NCBI RefSeq assembly: GCF_014621695.1
Contig: NZ_CP061281.1
Coordinates: 4,588,001 to 4,652,000, forward strand
Reading direction: 5' to 3'
Origin: Streptomyces xanthii
Lineage (GTDB): Bacteria; Actinomycetota; Actinomycetes; Streptomycetales; Streptomycetaceae
Length of the DNA: 64,000 nucleotides
Shown: positions 18,898 to 27,660 of the stretch, piece after piece
Position numbering within the stretch: position 1 is the stretch's first letter
Layout of the letters: each line of letters starts with the position of its first letter
Translations under genes and position numbers: made by a program
Notes under the pieces: generated by a model
Database searches by the model: none
Seen by the model: only the letters and a program-made list of their open reading frames with translations
What the model was told of the DNA's origin: nothing

Positions 18898-19794
18898 ATG
18901 AGGAGCAGCAACCCGGTCTTCTCGCGACGGGGGTTCAGCCGCGACAACGGCTATGCGCAGTTCGACGCGCGTCAGTCGCAGGCCGGGGGACCCGCGGTCG
19001 GGACGCAGGCCAATCCGTACGGCCAGGCCCCCGCCGGCAACCCGTACGCGCAGAACCCCTACGCCCAGCAGGATCTGCAGTACGGCGCTCCGCAGGCGCC
19101 CGCCACCACCGGCCGTATGACGATGGACGACGTCATCGTCCGCACGGCCACCACGCTCGGCACGCTGATCGTGACCGCCGCGCTCGCCTGGGCGCTGCTG
19201 CCGGTCGACGACGCCCACATCGGCAAGTCGTACGGCATCGCGATCGGCGCCGGCCTCGTCGCGATGGTCCTGGGCTTCGTCCAGGCCTTCAAGCGCAAGG
19301 CGTCGCCGCCGATCATCCTGGCGTACGCGGCCCTCGAGGGCGTGTTCCTCGGCGTCGTCTCCAGCGTGGTCGACAACCGCATCGCGGACGGCGCGGCCAT
19401 GCAGGCCGTCATCGGCACCATGTCCGTCTTCGCGGCGGTCCTGATCGCCTACAAGGCCGGCTGGATCCGCGTGAACCGCCGCTTCTACGGCTTCGTCATG
19501 GCCGCGGCGATGGGCTTCATCCTGCTGATGGCGGTGAACCTGTTGTTCGCCGTGTTCGGCGGCGGTGACGGCCTCGGCTTCCGCAGCGGTGGCCTCGGCA
19601 TCCTGTTCGGCATCGTCGGCATCCTGCTCGGCGCGTGCTTCCTGGCCCTGGACTTCAAGCAGGTCGAGGACGGGATCGCGTACGGCGCGCCCAAGGAAGA
19701 GGCGTGGCTGGCCGCGTTCGGTCTGACCATGACGCTGGTCTGGATCTACATGGAGTTCCTGCGGCTCATCTCGATCCTGCAGGGCAACGACTGA
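18898..19794 (+). CDS. Bax inhibitor-1 / YccA-family membrane protein
   Basis: A 298-residue protein. A Pro/Gln/Tyr-rich cytoplasmic N-terminus (about residues 1-75, with NPYGQAPAGNPYAQNPYAQ-like repeats) is followed by seven hydrophobic helices. The family C-terminus has the conserved acidic pattern LALDFKQVEDGI near the end. BI-1 relatives such as YetJ are pH-sensitive calcium leak channels; the role in Streptomyces is unknown. ATG 18898 follows GGAGGAG. A hairpin terminator follows the gene. Confidence 0.88.
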   Translation: MRSSNPVFSRRGFSRDNGYAQFDARQSQAGGPAVGTQANPYGQAPAGNPYAQNPYAQQDLQYGAPQAPATTGRMTMDDVIVRTATTLGTLIVTAALAWALLPVDDAHIGKSYGIAIGAGLVAMVLGFVQAFKRKASPPIILAYAALEGVFLGVVSSVVDNRIADGAAMQAVIGTMSVFAAVLIAYKAGWIRVNRRFYGFVMAAAMGFILLMAVNLLFAVFGGGDGLGFRSGGLGILFGIVGILLGACFLALDFKQVEDGIAYGAPKEEAWLAAFGLTMTLVWIYMEFLRLISILQGND

Positions 19795-19831
19795 CGCCTG
19801 ACGGCCCACGCCTGACGGACGTGACACGTCG

Positions 19832-19866
19832 AAGGACCCGCGCACCTCGGTGCGCGGGTCCTTTTG
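19832..19866 (+). terminator. Terminator after the BI-1 gene
   Basis: AAGGACCCGCGCA and TGCGCGGGTCCTT form a strong stem followed by TTTG. It also lies at the 3' side of the convergent DUF4287 gene. Confidence 0.85.
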
Positions 19867-19885
19867 TCGGTTGGGGGGTGGGGCG

Positions 19886-20116
19886 TCAGCCGAAGCGGCG
19901 CGCTGCGCGCCGCAGGTCGTACTCGTGGATGAGCGCCTTGGCGTGACCGTGGGAGAGGTTGTGCTCCCCGCGCAGCCAGTTCACCTTCTCTTCGAAACGA
20001 AGGAAGCTGGGGCCGTTCTCTACGGTCTGCATCCAGTCGGCGACTTCACGACCGGTGCATTCGGGGATGCGGGCGATCAGATTGCGGTGGGTCTCCTCGG
20101 AGAAGACTTGGGACAT
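19886..20116 (-). CDS. DUF4287 family small protein
   Basis: A 76-residue cytosolic protein. The pattern FSEETHRNLIARIPECTGREVADWM ... FEEKVNWLRGEHNLSHGHAKALIHEYD is typical of DUF4287, a small helical family widespread in actinobacteria and often near unrelated genes. Function unknown. It is convergent to the BI-1 gene and divergent from the next small gene. Confidence 0.85.
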   Translation of the reverse strand: MSQVFSEETHRNLIARIPECTGREVADWMQTVENGPSFLRFEEKVNWLRGEHNLSHGHAKALIHEYDLRRAARRFG

Positions 20117-20203
20117 CGGCGCCTCCGGAACGCTTCGATGTAGCCGGGTCTTGAGGCCACCGTGCCCGAGCGCCGCCCCGTTGTAAACAGCTACAGTCGC
20201 CGC

Positions 20204-20527
20204 GTGCTTGATACGACGCCGTTGACCTCAGCAGTGGATCAGTTCGCCGACCGGCTCCGGGCGGCGCCGCAGAGCCGGTTGCAGCGGGGCGCCGCCGCGG
20301 AGGCGCTGGCGCTGGCCAGGGAGTTGTCCGGGTGGGCCCAGCGGCTGGAGGGGGCGGGGGCCTCCGGCGGTTCGGAGGTTCGGGAGATGCCGGACGCCGG
20401 GATGTTTGCGGCGGCTGATCAGGTGACGGTCGCGGGGCGCGATCTGGCGGTTGTCCTCCGGACGGAGCGGGAGGTCGGCGAGGCCGTCGATCTGGTGGGG
20501 GCGGCGATGAAGCGGGCCGGGGTTTAG
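20204..20527 (+). CDS. Small helical protein, function unknown
   Basis: A 107-residue Ala/Leu/Arg-rich protein predicted to be almost all helix (SAVDQFADRLRAAPQSRLQRG ..., ending LVGAAMKRAGV). GTG 20204 is chosen because TACAGT lies six bases before it, a leaderless arrangement; the frame is open to an ATG at 20162, which would fall before that box. No family is recognised. Followed by repeat A2. Confidence 0.6.
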   Translation: MLDTTPLTSAVDQFADRLRAAPQSRLQRGAAAEALALARELSGWAQRLEGAGASGGSEVREMPDAGMFAAADQVTVAGRDLAVVLRTEREVGEAVDLVGAAMKRAGV

Positions 20528-20549
20528 GGGTTCGTCGTCGGGTGCGGGC

Positions 20550-20705
20550 CGGTGGGGGCTGGTCGCGCAGTTCCCCGCGCCCCTGGAAGGCATGCGGCTT
20601 CGCCGCGCCTTCCCCAGATGAAAGGCGTCCGGCGCCTTGATCGGGGAAATGCGACCCGGAGGGTCTGCATTCAGGGGCGCGGGGAACTGCGCGAGAAGCC
20701 CCACC
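20550..20705 (-). repeat. Interspersed repeat family A, full copy inverted (A2)
   Basis: This is nearly the reverse complement of the element at 7438-7592, including both long inverted ends and the inner palindromes (GGCTTCGCC, GCGTCCGGCGCC). The two copies lie 13 kb apart in opposite orientation. Confidence 0.85.
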
Positions 20706-20727
20706 GGGCCCGCAGACGGATAAGGGC

Positions 20728-21546
20728 TCAGGCCGAGGCTATGACCCGGTCCGCGAGGATGTAGACGCTGTCGGGGCCGCACTCGAAGGTGAGGGCGTAG
20801 GCGCCGGAGACGCCGGAGCCGCCGAGGAGGAACGGGGTGCGGCCGTCGCGGAGAGCCGCGGCGAGCTGTTCGGCGGTCTCGCGGTGGCCCGGGGTCATGC
20901 ACAGCGTCGTGCCGTCGGCGAAGACGTAGACGTCGAGCGTGCCGAGCGGGCCCGGGCGGACGTCGGAGAGGGCCGTGCGGGCCTGGGCCAGCTCTTCGAG
21001 ACAGGCCACCGTGCGCTCATGGTCGCCGGAGACCGGGGACTGCACGGGCACGAAGTCGGGGTGCGAGGGGTGCCGGCGGCGCGCGGCGGCCAGCTCGGGG
21101 GATTCCCCGGCGAAGTCGTCCTCGGGCTCCAGGGCCGGCTCGACCGGCTCGAGGGCGGGCTCGACGACCGGCTCGAGGCCCGCGAAGTCGGCCTGGCGCG
21201 GAAGGTACAGCTCGTCGCCCAGGGCGCCGGCGCCGCCGGTCAGGAACGGCGGCAGATCCGAGGTGTCCCGCGCCTCCTGCGCGGCCCAGAACGCCCGCGC
21301 CTCCGCCAGCTCGCGCTCCCGCTCCTCGGCGAGGGCGTCGGCGACGGCGGTGCGTATCGCCTCGGTGTCGGGAGTCGTGCGTGCCGACGGGACACCGGGG
21401 TGCGTGGTCGCGGCGCGGCCGCGGGCCAGCTCGTCCTGGAGCTCCGCGATCTGCCGGCGCAGGCCACGGACGCTGTGCAGGGTGGTGGCGCCGACGGCCG
21501 TGGCAGCGGCCGTGGCGAGCAGCAGGGCAAAGGGGATGGCGCTCAC
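20728..21546 (-). CDS. Membrane-anchored protein with coiled coil, function unknown
   Basis: A 272-residue protein. One N-terminal membrane helix (about residues 3-24) is followed by a coiled coil (VRGLRRQIAELQDELARGR), an acidic low-complexity middle (ALEPVEPALEPEDD) and a compact C-terminal domain (LGTLDVYVFADGTTLCMTPGH ... YILADRVIASA). The C-terminal part looks conserved, but no named family is recognised. Transcribed away from the thiolase side across a structured gap. Confidence 0.65.
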   Translation of the reverse strand: MSAIPFALLLATAAATAVGATTLHSVRGLRRQIAELQDELARGRAATTHPGVPSARTTPDTEAIRTAVADALAEERERELAEARAFWAAQEARDTSDLPPFLTGGAGALGDELYLPRQADFAGLEPVVEPALEPVEPALEPEDDFAGESPELAAARRRHPSHPDFVPVQSPVSGDHERTVACLEELAQARTALSDVRPGPLGTLDVYVFADGTTLCMTPGHRETAEQLAAALRDGRTPFLLGGSGVSGAYALTFECGPDSVYILADRVIASA

Positions 21547-21696
21547 TGACGTACTCCCGGTTTCAAGTCGACCCCCGACTTACTACATCAGCTTGAAGCC
21601 TGGACGAACCACCTGTCAGTGCATTACGTCACGAACTGGACGGGTCTTTTGTCCGGTTGTTTAGCGCCCATAGGGCCTGGGTACGGGGCTGACCTG

Positions 21697-21769
21697 CGAA
21701 AACCGTCTCCCCCGAGACGCATGTCACATCCTGGGGGAGATTGGATCACGATTCCGCAGCCGGTTTTCG
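21697..21769. promoter_or_regulatory. Nested inverted repeats in the gap after the thiolase gene
   Basis: The outer arms CGAAAACCG (21697-21705) and CGGTTTTCG (21761-21769) enclose inner arms TCTCCCCC (21706-21713) and GGGGGAGA (21733-21740), which directly adjoin the left outer arm. On the minus strand this lies just after the thiolase stop and before the next gene, so it may be a terminator or a 3'-UTR structure. Confidence 0.5.
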
Positions 21770-21783
21770 CCGGTCCCGCGAGG

Positions 21784-23004
21784 TCAGCTCAGGCGCTCGA
21801 TGACCATGGCCATGCCCTGGCCGCCGCCCACGCACATCGTCTCCAGGCCGAACTGCTTGTCGTGGAACTGGAGGCTGTTGATCAGCGTGCCGGTGATGCG
21901 GGCGCCGGTCATGCCGAAGGGGTGGCCGACGGCGATGGCGCCACCGTTCACGTTCAGCTTGTCCTCGTCGATGCCCAGGTCGCGGGCGGACGGGATGACC
22001 TGCGCGGCGAAGGCCTCGTTGATCTCGAACAGGTCGATGTCCGAGACGGACAGGCCGGCCAGCTTGAGCGCGCGCTTGGACGCCTCGACCGGGCCCAGGC
22101 CCATGATCTCGGGGGACAGGCCGGAGACGCCGGTGGAGACGACGCGGGCCAGCGGGGTCAGGCCGAGCTCGCGGGCCTTCGTGTCGGACATGATCACGAG
22201 GGCGGCGGCGCCGTCGTTCAGCGGGCAGCAGTTGCCGGCCGTGACCAGGCCGTCGGGGCGGAAGACGGGCTTGAGGCCCGAGACGCCCTCCAGCGTGACG
22301 CCGGCGCGCGGGCCGTCGTCGGCGGAGACGACGGTGCCGTCGGGGGTGGTGACCGGGGTGATCTCGCGGGCCCAGAAGCCGTTCTTGATGGCTTCCTCGG
22401 CGCGGTTCTGCGAGCGGACGCCGAACGCGTCCATGTCCTCACGGGTCACGCCCTTGAGGCGGGCCAGGTTCTCGGCGGTCTGGCCCATCGCGATGTACGC
22501 GTCCGGGACCAGGCCGTCCTCGCGCGGGTCGTGCCAGGAGGTGTTCTCCTGCGTGGCGACCTCGGCGGTGCGGGCCTCGGCGTCGGCGAACAGCGGGTTG
22601 TGCGTGTCCGGGAGCGAGTCCGAGTTGCCCTTGACGAAGCGGGACACCATCTCGACACCGGCCGAGATGAAGACGTCGCCCTCGCCGGCCTTGATCGCGT
22701 GCAGCGCCATGCGGGTCGTCTGCAGGGAGCTGGAGCAGTAGCGGGTGATGGTGCAGCCCGGGAGGTGGTCCATGCCCATCTGGACGGCGACGATGCGGCC
22801 CAGGTTGTTGCCCTGCTCGCCGCCGGGGAGGCCGCAGCCGAGCATCAGGTCGTCGATGTCGCGCGGGTCCAGCTCGGGGACCTTGGCGAGGGCGGCCTGG
22901 ATGATCGTGGCGGTCAGGTCGTCGGGGCGCAGGTCCTTGAGGGAGCCCTTGAAGGCGCGGCCGATGGGGGAGCGGGCGGCTGAGACGATCACTGCTTCGG
23001 GCAT
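21784..23004 (-). CDS. Acetyl-CoA C-acyltransferase (thiolase)
   Basis: A 406-residue degradative thiolase that cleaves 3-ketoacyl-CoA in fatty-acid beta-oxidation. The nucleophile is Cys90 in TRYCSSSLQT; GHPFGMTGAR gives the catalytic His and CVGGGQGMAMV the second Cys. NEAFAAQVIP is the usual family block. ATG 23004 has GGAG five bases upstream, better than the GTG directly before it. The promoter carries a TetR-like palindrome. The Streptomyces fadA symbol is plausible but not assigned. Confidence 0.93.
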   Translation of the reverse strand: MPEAVIVSAARSPIGRAFKGSLKDLRPDDLTATIIQAALAKVPELDPRDIDDLMLGCGLPGGEQGNNLGRIVAVQMGMDHLPGCTITRYCSSSLQTTRMALHAIKAGEGDVFISAGVEMVSRFVKGNSDSLPDTHNPLFADAEARTAEVATQENTSWHDPREDGLVPDAYIAMGQTAENLARLKGVTREDMDAFGVRSQNRAEEAIKNGFWAREITPVTTPDGTVVSADDGPRAGVTLEGVSGLKPVFRPDGLVTAGNCCPLNDGAAALVIMSDTKARELGLTPLARVVSTGVSGLSPEIMGLGPVEASKRALKLAGLSVSDIDLFEINEAFAAQVIPSARDLGIDEDKLNVNGGAIAVGHPFGMTGARITGTLINSLQFHDKQFGLETMCVGGGQGMAMVIERLS

Positions 23005-23112
23005 CACGGCTCCAGAGGGTTCGTTGACCTTTTCAGGCGGGACCGTCTGGGAAGTTACCTGTACGTACAGCCCGGGTCACCGGTATAGGAGTGTGACTAG
23101 GGCCGCATTTTT

Positions 23113-23128
23113 CTAAGCGCTTGCTCAG
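23113..23128. promoter_or_regulatory. TetR-like palindrome in the thiolase promoter
   Basis: CTAAGCGCTTGCTCAG reads CTnAGC-N4-GCTnAG, with 12 of 16 bases symmetric. It lies about 110 bases before the thiolase start. Palindromes of this shape are bound by TetR-family acyl-CoA regulators; the specific protein is unknown. Confidence 0.5.
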
Positions 23129-23201
23129 CGCTCCGCGGGTTCGGCGGTCGCAGGGGGCACTGTCACGTGGCGGTGCCACCGGCGTGCACACCGTGAACGA
23201 C

Positions 23202-23288
23202 ACGGGGCTCCGCCCCGGACCCCGCTCCTCAAGCGCCGGAGGGGCTTGATCTGCCGGAGCTCGATCCAGCGGAGCCTGAGGGGCTTGT
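23202..23288 (+). repeat. Interspersed repeat family C, copy C1
   Basis: It has a GGGGCTCCGCCCCGGACCCC hairpin and then CTCAAGCGCCGGAGGGGCTTGAT with degenerate echoes (GGAGCTCGATCCAGCGGAG, GGGGCTTG). It overlaps the 3' end of the SGNH hydrolase gene. A related array lies at 51766-51877. Confidence 0.7.
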
Positions 23289-24311
23289 CTTCGCAGGTAC
23301 CGGGTCCTGCGTGGGGACGCGATGGCGGCGGCGGCGCTTGAGGAGGGCCCACGGACCGCGCGGCCCCGTGGGCATCGCGGCCGTGACCTCCGTGCCGCCC
23401 TCCTCGACCGCCTTCGCCGCGGCCCGGGCCACCGGCAGGAAGCCCTCCGCGCGGGACACGTCGGGGCGCTCCTCCTCGGGCCACAGGCCCAGCGCCGCGC
23501 ACAGCGTGGGCAGCACCGCCATCGCGGCCGTCTGATAGCCCTCCGCCGAGGGGTGGTAGTTGTCGGGGCCGAACAGCTCGCGCGGGTTCGCCGCGAACTC
23601 GGGGCCCAGCAGATCGCCGAGCGAGACCGTCCGCCCGCCCTGCTCCACCGTGCCGATCGTCTGCGCCGCCGCGAGCTGCCGCGAGGCCCGCCGGGCCACC
23701 CAGCGCAGCGGCTGCTGCACCGGCTCCACCGAGCCGAGATCGGGGCACGTGCCGACGATCACCTCCGCTCCGGCGGTCCGCAGCCTCCGTACGCCCGCCG
23801 ACAGATGCCGTACGGACTTGGTGGCGGGGATGCGATGGGTGACGTCGTTCGCGCCGATCATGATCACGCAGACGTCCGGCTGCCAGTCGGGATCGGACAG
23901 GATCAGGGCCACCTGGCGGTCCAGGTCGTCGGACTGGGCGCCGGGCAGCGCCACGTTCCGCAGCTCCACCGCGCGCTCCGCGACCGCCGCGAGCCCCGAG
24001 GCCAGCAGCGCCCCCGGAGTCTGCCGCGCCCGGTGCACGCCCTGCCCCGCCGCCGTGGAGTCGCCGAGCATCGCGAACCGCAGCGGCTCCTCGCCGGCGG
24101 GCGAGGCCGCGTACGCCCTGCCGTACAGCCCGTCGGCCGAGGGCACGTGCACGGGATCCCCGTGGTTGCCCACCTGCCGCCGCGCCATCTGCACCTCGGC
24201 GAGCAGCACCCCGACCGTGGCCGCGCCGAGCAGCCCGATCCCGCCTCCGCCGTACGCCGCCCCGGCGGCGATCCGCCGTGCCACCCTCGCCCTGCTCGAC
24301 ATGTTCCGCAC
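23229..24311 (-). CDS. SGNH/GDSL-family hydrolase with membrane anchor
   Basis: A 360-residue protein with a basic N-terminus and one hydrophobic helix (about residues 14-40) as signal anchor. The SGNH blocks are visible: Ser in LGDSTAAGQGV, Gly region LPGAQSDDLDRQV, Asn in MIGANDVTH, and Asp/His in GPDNYHPSAEGY. It is a likely extracytoplasmic esterase or lipase; substrate unknown. About 20 C-terminal residues (TSPSGSAGSSSGRSSPSGA) are encoded by repeat C1 and may not be ancestral. The start could also be Met4. Divergent from the cystathionine beta-synthase gene. Confidence 0.88.
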   Translation of the reverse strand: MRNMSSRARVARRIAAGAAYGGGGIGLLGAATVGVLLAEVQMARRQVGNHGDPVHVPSADGLYGRAYAASPAGEEPLRFAMLGDSTAAGQGVHRARQTPGALLASGLAAVAERAVELRNVALPGAQSDDLDRQVALILSDPDWQPDVCVIMIGANDVTHRIPATKSVRHLSAGVRRLRTAGAEVIVGTCPDLGSVEPVQQPLRWVARRASRQLAAAQTIGTVEQGGRTVSLGDLLGPEFAANPRELFGPDNYHPSAEGYQTAAMAVLPTLCAALGLWPEEERPDVSRAEGFLPVARAAAKAVEEGGTEVTAAMPTGPRGPWALLKRRRRHRVPTQDPVPAKTSPSGSAGSSSGRSSPSGA

Positions 24312-24452
24312 CCACCTGCCTCTCTCCTGCGGATTACGGCTTCATGAACTCATTGCCCCGTAGACACGGTCGGCCAATCGCAACGGGAGATGAAGGGCCG
24401 GTGCGCGCAATACGCTGGCCACATCCCTTACACAGGAGACCCGGAGACAACC

Positions 24453-25844
24453 GTGCAGATCCACGACTCGATGATCAGCCTCGTCGGCAACACCCCGCTC
24501 GTGAGGCTCAACAAGGTGACCGAGGGCATCCAGGCGACGGTCCTGGCCAAGGTCGAGTACTTCAACCCCGGCGGTTCCGTGAAGGACCGCATCGCGCTGC
24601 GCATGATCGAGGCGGCCGAGCAGAGCGGGGAGCTGAAGCCCGGCGGCACCATCGTCGAGCCCACCAGCGGCAACACCGGGGTGGGGCTCGCCATCGTGGC
24701 CCAGCAGAAGGGCTACAAGTGCATCTTCGTGTGCCCCGACAAGGTGAGCACGGACAAGATCAACGTGCTGCGGGCCTACGGGGCGGAGGTCGTGGTCTGC
24801 CCGACCGCCGTCGACCCCGAGCACCCGGACTCGTACTACAACGTCTCCGACCGGCTGGTGCGCGAGACGCCGGGCGCCTGGAAGCCCGACCAGTACTCGA
24901 ACCCGAACAATCCGCTGTCCCACTACCACTCGACCGGCCCTGAGCTGTGGGAGCAGACCGACGGGAAGATCACGCACTTCGTGGCGGGCGTCGGCACCGG
25001 CGGCACCATCTCCGGCACCGGCCGCTACCTGAAGGACGCCAGCGAGGGCCGCGTGCAGGTCGTCGGCGCCGACCCGGAGGGTTCCGTCTACTCGGGCGGC
25101 TCCGGGCGCCCGTACCTCGTCGAGGGCGTCGGCGAGGACTTCTGGCCGACCGCCTACGACCGTGAGGTCGCCGACGAGATCGTCCCGGTGTCCGACAAGG
25201 ACTCCTTCCAGATGACGCGCCGGCTCGCCAAGGAGGAGGGGCTGCTCGTCGGCGGCTCCTGCGGCATGGCCGTCGTGGCCGCGCTGCGCGTCGCCGAGCG
25301 GCTCGGCCCGGACGACATCGTGGTCGTGCTGCTGCCCGACAGCGGCCGCGGCTACCTCAGCAAGATCTTCAACGACGAGTGGATGGCCGACTACGGCTTC
25401 CTGGAGGACGCGGGCACCAGCGCCCGCGTCGGCGAGGTGCTCAAGGACAAGGACGGCGGCGCGCTGCCCGAGCTCGTCCACATGCACCCCGAGGAGACCG
25501 TCGGCCAGGCCATCGACGTGCTGCGCGAGTACGGCGTCTCGCAGATGCCGATCGTGAAGCCGGGCGCGGGCCACCCCGACGTGATGGCCGCCGAGGTCAT
25601 CGGCTCGGTCGTGGAGCGGGAACTGCTCGACGCGCTGTTCACCAAGCGCGCCTCGCTCGACGACCCGCTGGAGAAGCACATGTCGGCGCCGCTGCCGCAG
25701 GTCGGCTCCGGGGAGCCGGTGGCGGACCTGATGAGCGTGCTGGGTTCGGCGGACGCCGCGATCGTGCTGGTCGAGGGCAAGCCGACCGGCGTCGTGAGCC
25801 GTCAGGACCTGCTCGCGTTCCTGGCGAAGGGCGCCACGAAGTAG
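24453..25844 (+). CDS. cbs: Cystathionine beta-synthase
   Basis: A 463-residue PLP enzyme that condenses serine and homocysteine to cystathionine in reverse transsulfuration. The catalytic domain (about residues 1-320) has NPGGSVKDR with PLP-binding Lys44, TSGNTGVGLA, GVGTGGTISGTGR and the LPDSGRGYLSKIF motif. The C-terminal third has two CBS-domain repeats (PEETVGQAIDVLREYGVSQMPIV; EPVADLMSVLGSADAAIVLVEG), which separates it from shorter cysteine synthases. GTG 24453 follows CGGAG with six bases of spacing. Confidence 0.93.
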   Translation: MQIHDSMISLVGNTPLVRLNKVTEGIQATVLAKVEYFNPGGSVKDRIALRMIEAAEQSGELKPGGTIVEPTSGNTGVGLAIVAQQKGYKCIFVCPDKVSTDKINVLRAYGAEVVVCPTAVDPEHPDSYYNVSDRLVRETPGAWKPDQYSNPNNPLSHYHSTGPELWEQTDGKITHFVAGVGTGGTISGTGRYLKDASEGRVQVVGADPEGSVYSGGSGRPYLVEGVGEDFWPTAYDREVADEIVPVSDKDSFQMTRRLAKEEGLLVGGSCGMAVVAALRVAERLGPDDIVVVLLPDSGRGYLSKIFNDEWMADYGFLEDAGTSARVGEVLKDKDGGALPELVHMHPEETVGQAIDVLREYGVSQMPIVKPGAGHPDVMAAEVIGSVVERELLDALFTKRASLDDPLEKHMSAPLPQVGSGEPVADLMSVLGSADAAIVLVEGKPTGVVSRQDLLAFLAKGATK

Positions 25845-26177
25845 GGCCGGTGCGCCGGTGCGTGGCCTCGCGCGAGCGGTTCGTGCGATCGGTACGCGCG
25901 TGACATGTGCGCGCAGCACCGGCTTAACAACGGTCCGGCACATTGGTGGGTGTCGGCAGGGAAGGGAGCGGCTCCCCGGCCCGGTCGGCATCGCAGCGGT
26001 GTCGAGGAATCTCCGGAGCGGCTCCCGGACTCCGCCGACGCCCAGGACGCCGGTCCGGCCCTGACCGGAGCGCGTCCCCCGCGGGGACCGTCGTCGTCCC
26101 GCCCTCCGTCACAGGGGGTGCGGCGGTCCCCGCGCACACCTTCTTTCCCGCCCTCTTCGGCTTTCGGCAGCGGGCGG
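25845..26177. other. 333-base gap between cbs and the RpiR regulator
   Basis: No gene, repeat or strong hairpin is supported here. It separates two convergent genes. Confidence 0.6.
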
Positions 26178-27038
26178 CTACTCGACGAACAGGCCGCGCT
26201 CCGCCGCCCGTACGTCGAACTCCTCCAGGCGGGCCTGGGCCTGCGGCAGTGCGTCGCACATGGCTTCCAGGAGCACCCGGCCGAGCAGCATCGGGGCGCA
26301 CGCCGTGTCGAAGGCGAGGCCCGTGCCGACGGCGGCGGGCAGCAGCAGGTCGGAGTGCTTGGCGACGGGGGCGAACGCCGAGTCGGCGACCGTGACGACC
26401 CGGAGGCCGACGGACTGCGCGTAGGCGAGGGCCTCGACGACCTCGCGCGGGTGGCGGGGCAGCGCGAAGCAGAGCAGGGTCGTGGCGCCGGCCCGCACCG
26501 CCGCGTCGATCCGGTCGACGAGCATCGTTCCGCCGTCGTCCAGGAGCCGTACGTCGGGGTGCACCTTCGCCGCGAAGTACGAGAACCCGTAGGCCTGGGA
26601 CGCGGCCGCGCGCAGTCCGAGGACGGGCAGCGGACGGGACGCGGCGAGCAGCCGGCCCGCCTCCTCGACCGGGGTGGGGTCGGCGAGCAGGCCCGCGAGG
26701 TGCCGCAGGTTGGCGATCTCGGCCTCGACGGCCTGCTGGTACTCGTTGATGTCGTCGGCCGCGGCCGGTTCCTGCGGGGCGACCTCGCGCAGGTGGCGGC
26801 GGAGCGCCGGGTAGCCGTCGAAGCCGAGCGCGACGGCGAAGCGGGTCACCGAGGGCTGGCTGACGCCGGCCAGCTCGGCCAGTTCGACGGAGGACAGGAA
26901 CGGCACGTCGCCGGCGCGGCGCACCATGCAGTGCGCGATGCGGCGCTGCGTGGGCGTGAGGCGGTGCCCCTCGAAGAGGCGCTGAAGGCGCTCGGCGGGG
27001 CTGTGCCCGCCCTCGCCGTTCATCGTCTGCTCGCTCAT
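26178..27038 (-). CDS. MurR/RpiR-family transcriptional regulator (candidate hut regulator)
   Basis: A 286-residue repressor-type protein. An N-terminal HTH_6 domain (about residues 15-90; LTPTQRRIAHCMVRRAGDVPFLSSVELAELAGVSQPSVTRFAVALG) is joined to a C-terminal SIS sugar-isomerase-like effector domain (about 125-260; VLGLRAAASQAYGFSYFAAKV, GGTMLVDRID, VTVADS). Family members sense sugar phosphates or amino-acid catabolites. Its upstream region holds two TATTCA motifs, one within TTCTATTCA that recurs exactly in the hutU promoter. Regulation of hutU and the NCS1 permease is proposed on that basis. Confidence 0.88.
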   Translation of the reverse strand: MSEQTMNGEGGHSPAERLQRLFEGHRLTPTQRRIAHCMVRRAGDVPFLSSVELAELAGVSQPSVTRFAVALGFDGYPALRRHLREVAPQEPAAADDINEYQQAVEAEIANLRHLAGLLADPTPVEEAGRLLAASRPLPVLGLRAAASQAYGFSYFAAKVHPDVRLLDDGGTMLVDRIDAAVRAGATTLLCFALPRHPREVVEALAYAQSVGLRVVTVADSAFAPVAKHSDLLLPAAVGTGLAFDTACAPMLLGRVLLEAMCDALPQAQARLEEFDVRAAERGLFVE

Positions 27039-27080
27039 GTCTCCCCGTCGGTTTCCGGCCGTTCCGGGCGCCCGCCGGTC

Positions 27081-27116
27081 TATTCAAGGCGCCCATTTAT
27101 GCATGATTCTATTCAA
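27081..27116. promoter_or_regulatory. Two TATTCA motifs upstream of the RpiR regulator
   Basis: TATTCA at 27081-27086 and at 27110-27115; the second is part of GATTCTATTCAATC. AT-rich hexamers like this are rare in this GC-rich DNA. The core TTCTATTCA is identical in the hutU promoter. Confidence 0.5.
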
Positions 27117-27226
27117 TCCCCGGGGTGGGCGCCATAGAGGGCGGGGCGCTGCCGATAGGGTGCCACGCGAGCTTCCGCGGTGCGCCAGGGGCGTGGGCGG
27201 CGGATGAGAAGTGAAGAGACGACGGG

Positions 27227-27640
27227 GTGGCCATGGGGTCGGGTGGCGAACAGACGCTGGCGAGTTCGGCGAGCGACAAGAAGCGCGCCGCGAAGTACCT
27301 GGAAGAGCATCTGATGCCGGACACCCGGTCCGCGTCCGCGCTGGCGGACGGCGGCGGCTCGGTGCACCCGCCGTTCCTCGCTCCGCAGCCCGCGCAGGGC
27401 CCGCTGAGTCCGCTGATGAAGCAGGACACCGGGCTCAAGGGCCTGTCCGGCTGGGCCAGTGACCAGGGCGTCTCGGATGCGCTCGTCGTCTGGGAGGGGC
27501 AGGCGAACAAGCTGCTCGCCCGTCTTCAGGTGGAACTCAACGGTCTGCACGGCACCAAGAACCTCTTCAACACCACCGACACGGGCATCGGCAGCCAGGC
27601 GAACGGAATCCGCCCGCCCAGCAGCTTCGACGGAATGTGA
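27227..27640 (+). CDS. Small protein opening a WXG100-like cassette
   Basis: A 137-residue protein of unknown function. The N-terminal part (ASSASDKKRAAKYLEEHLMPDTR) and the C-terminal helix (LVVWEGQANKLLARLQVELNGLHGTKNLF) look helical, like many type VII secretion-associated partners, but no family is certain. The start is GTG 27227 or ATG 27233; the ribosome site is weak. The next gene, 20 bases downstream, encodes a WXG100-type protein, so a shared operon is likely. Confidence 0.6.
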   Translation: MAMGSGGEQTLASSASDKKRAAKYLEEHLMPDTRSASALADGGGSVHPPFLAPQPAQGPLSPLMKQDTGLKGLSGWASDQGVSDALVVWEGQANKLLARLQVELNGLHGTKNLFNTTDTGIGSQANGIRPPSSFDGM

Positions 27641-27660
27641 CGGGGACGGGGACCCGGCGA

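Noticed and set aside
20162..20203. ATG start at 20162 for the small helical protein
   Set aside because: The probable -10 (TACAGT) lies downstream of it, so a leaderless GTG start at 20204 fits better.
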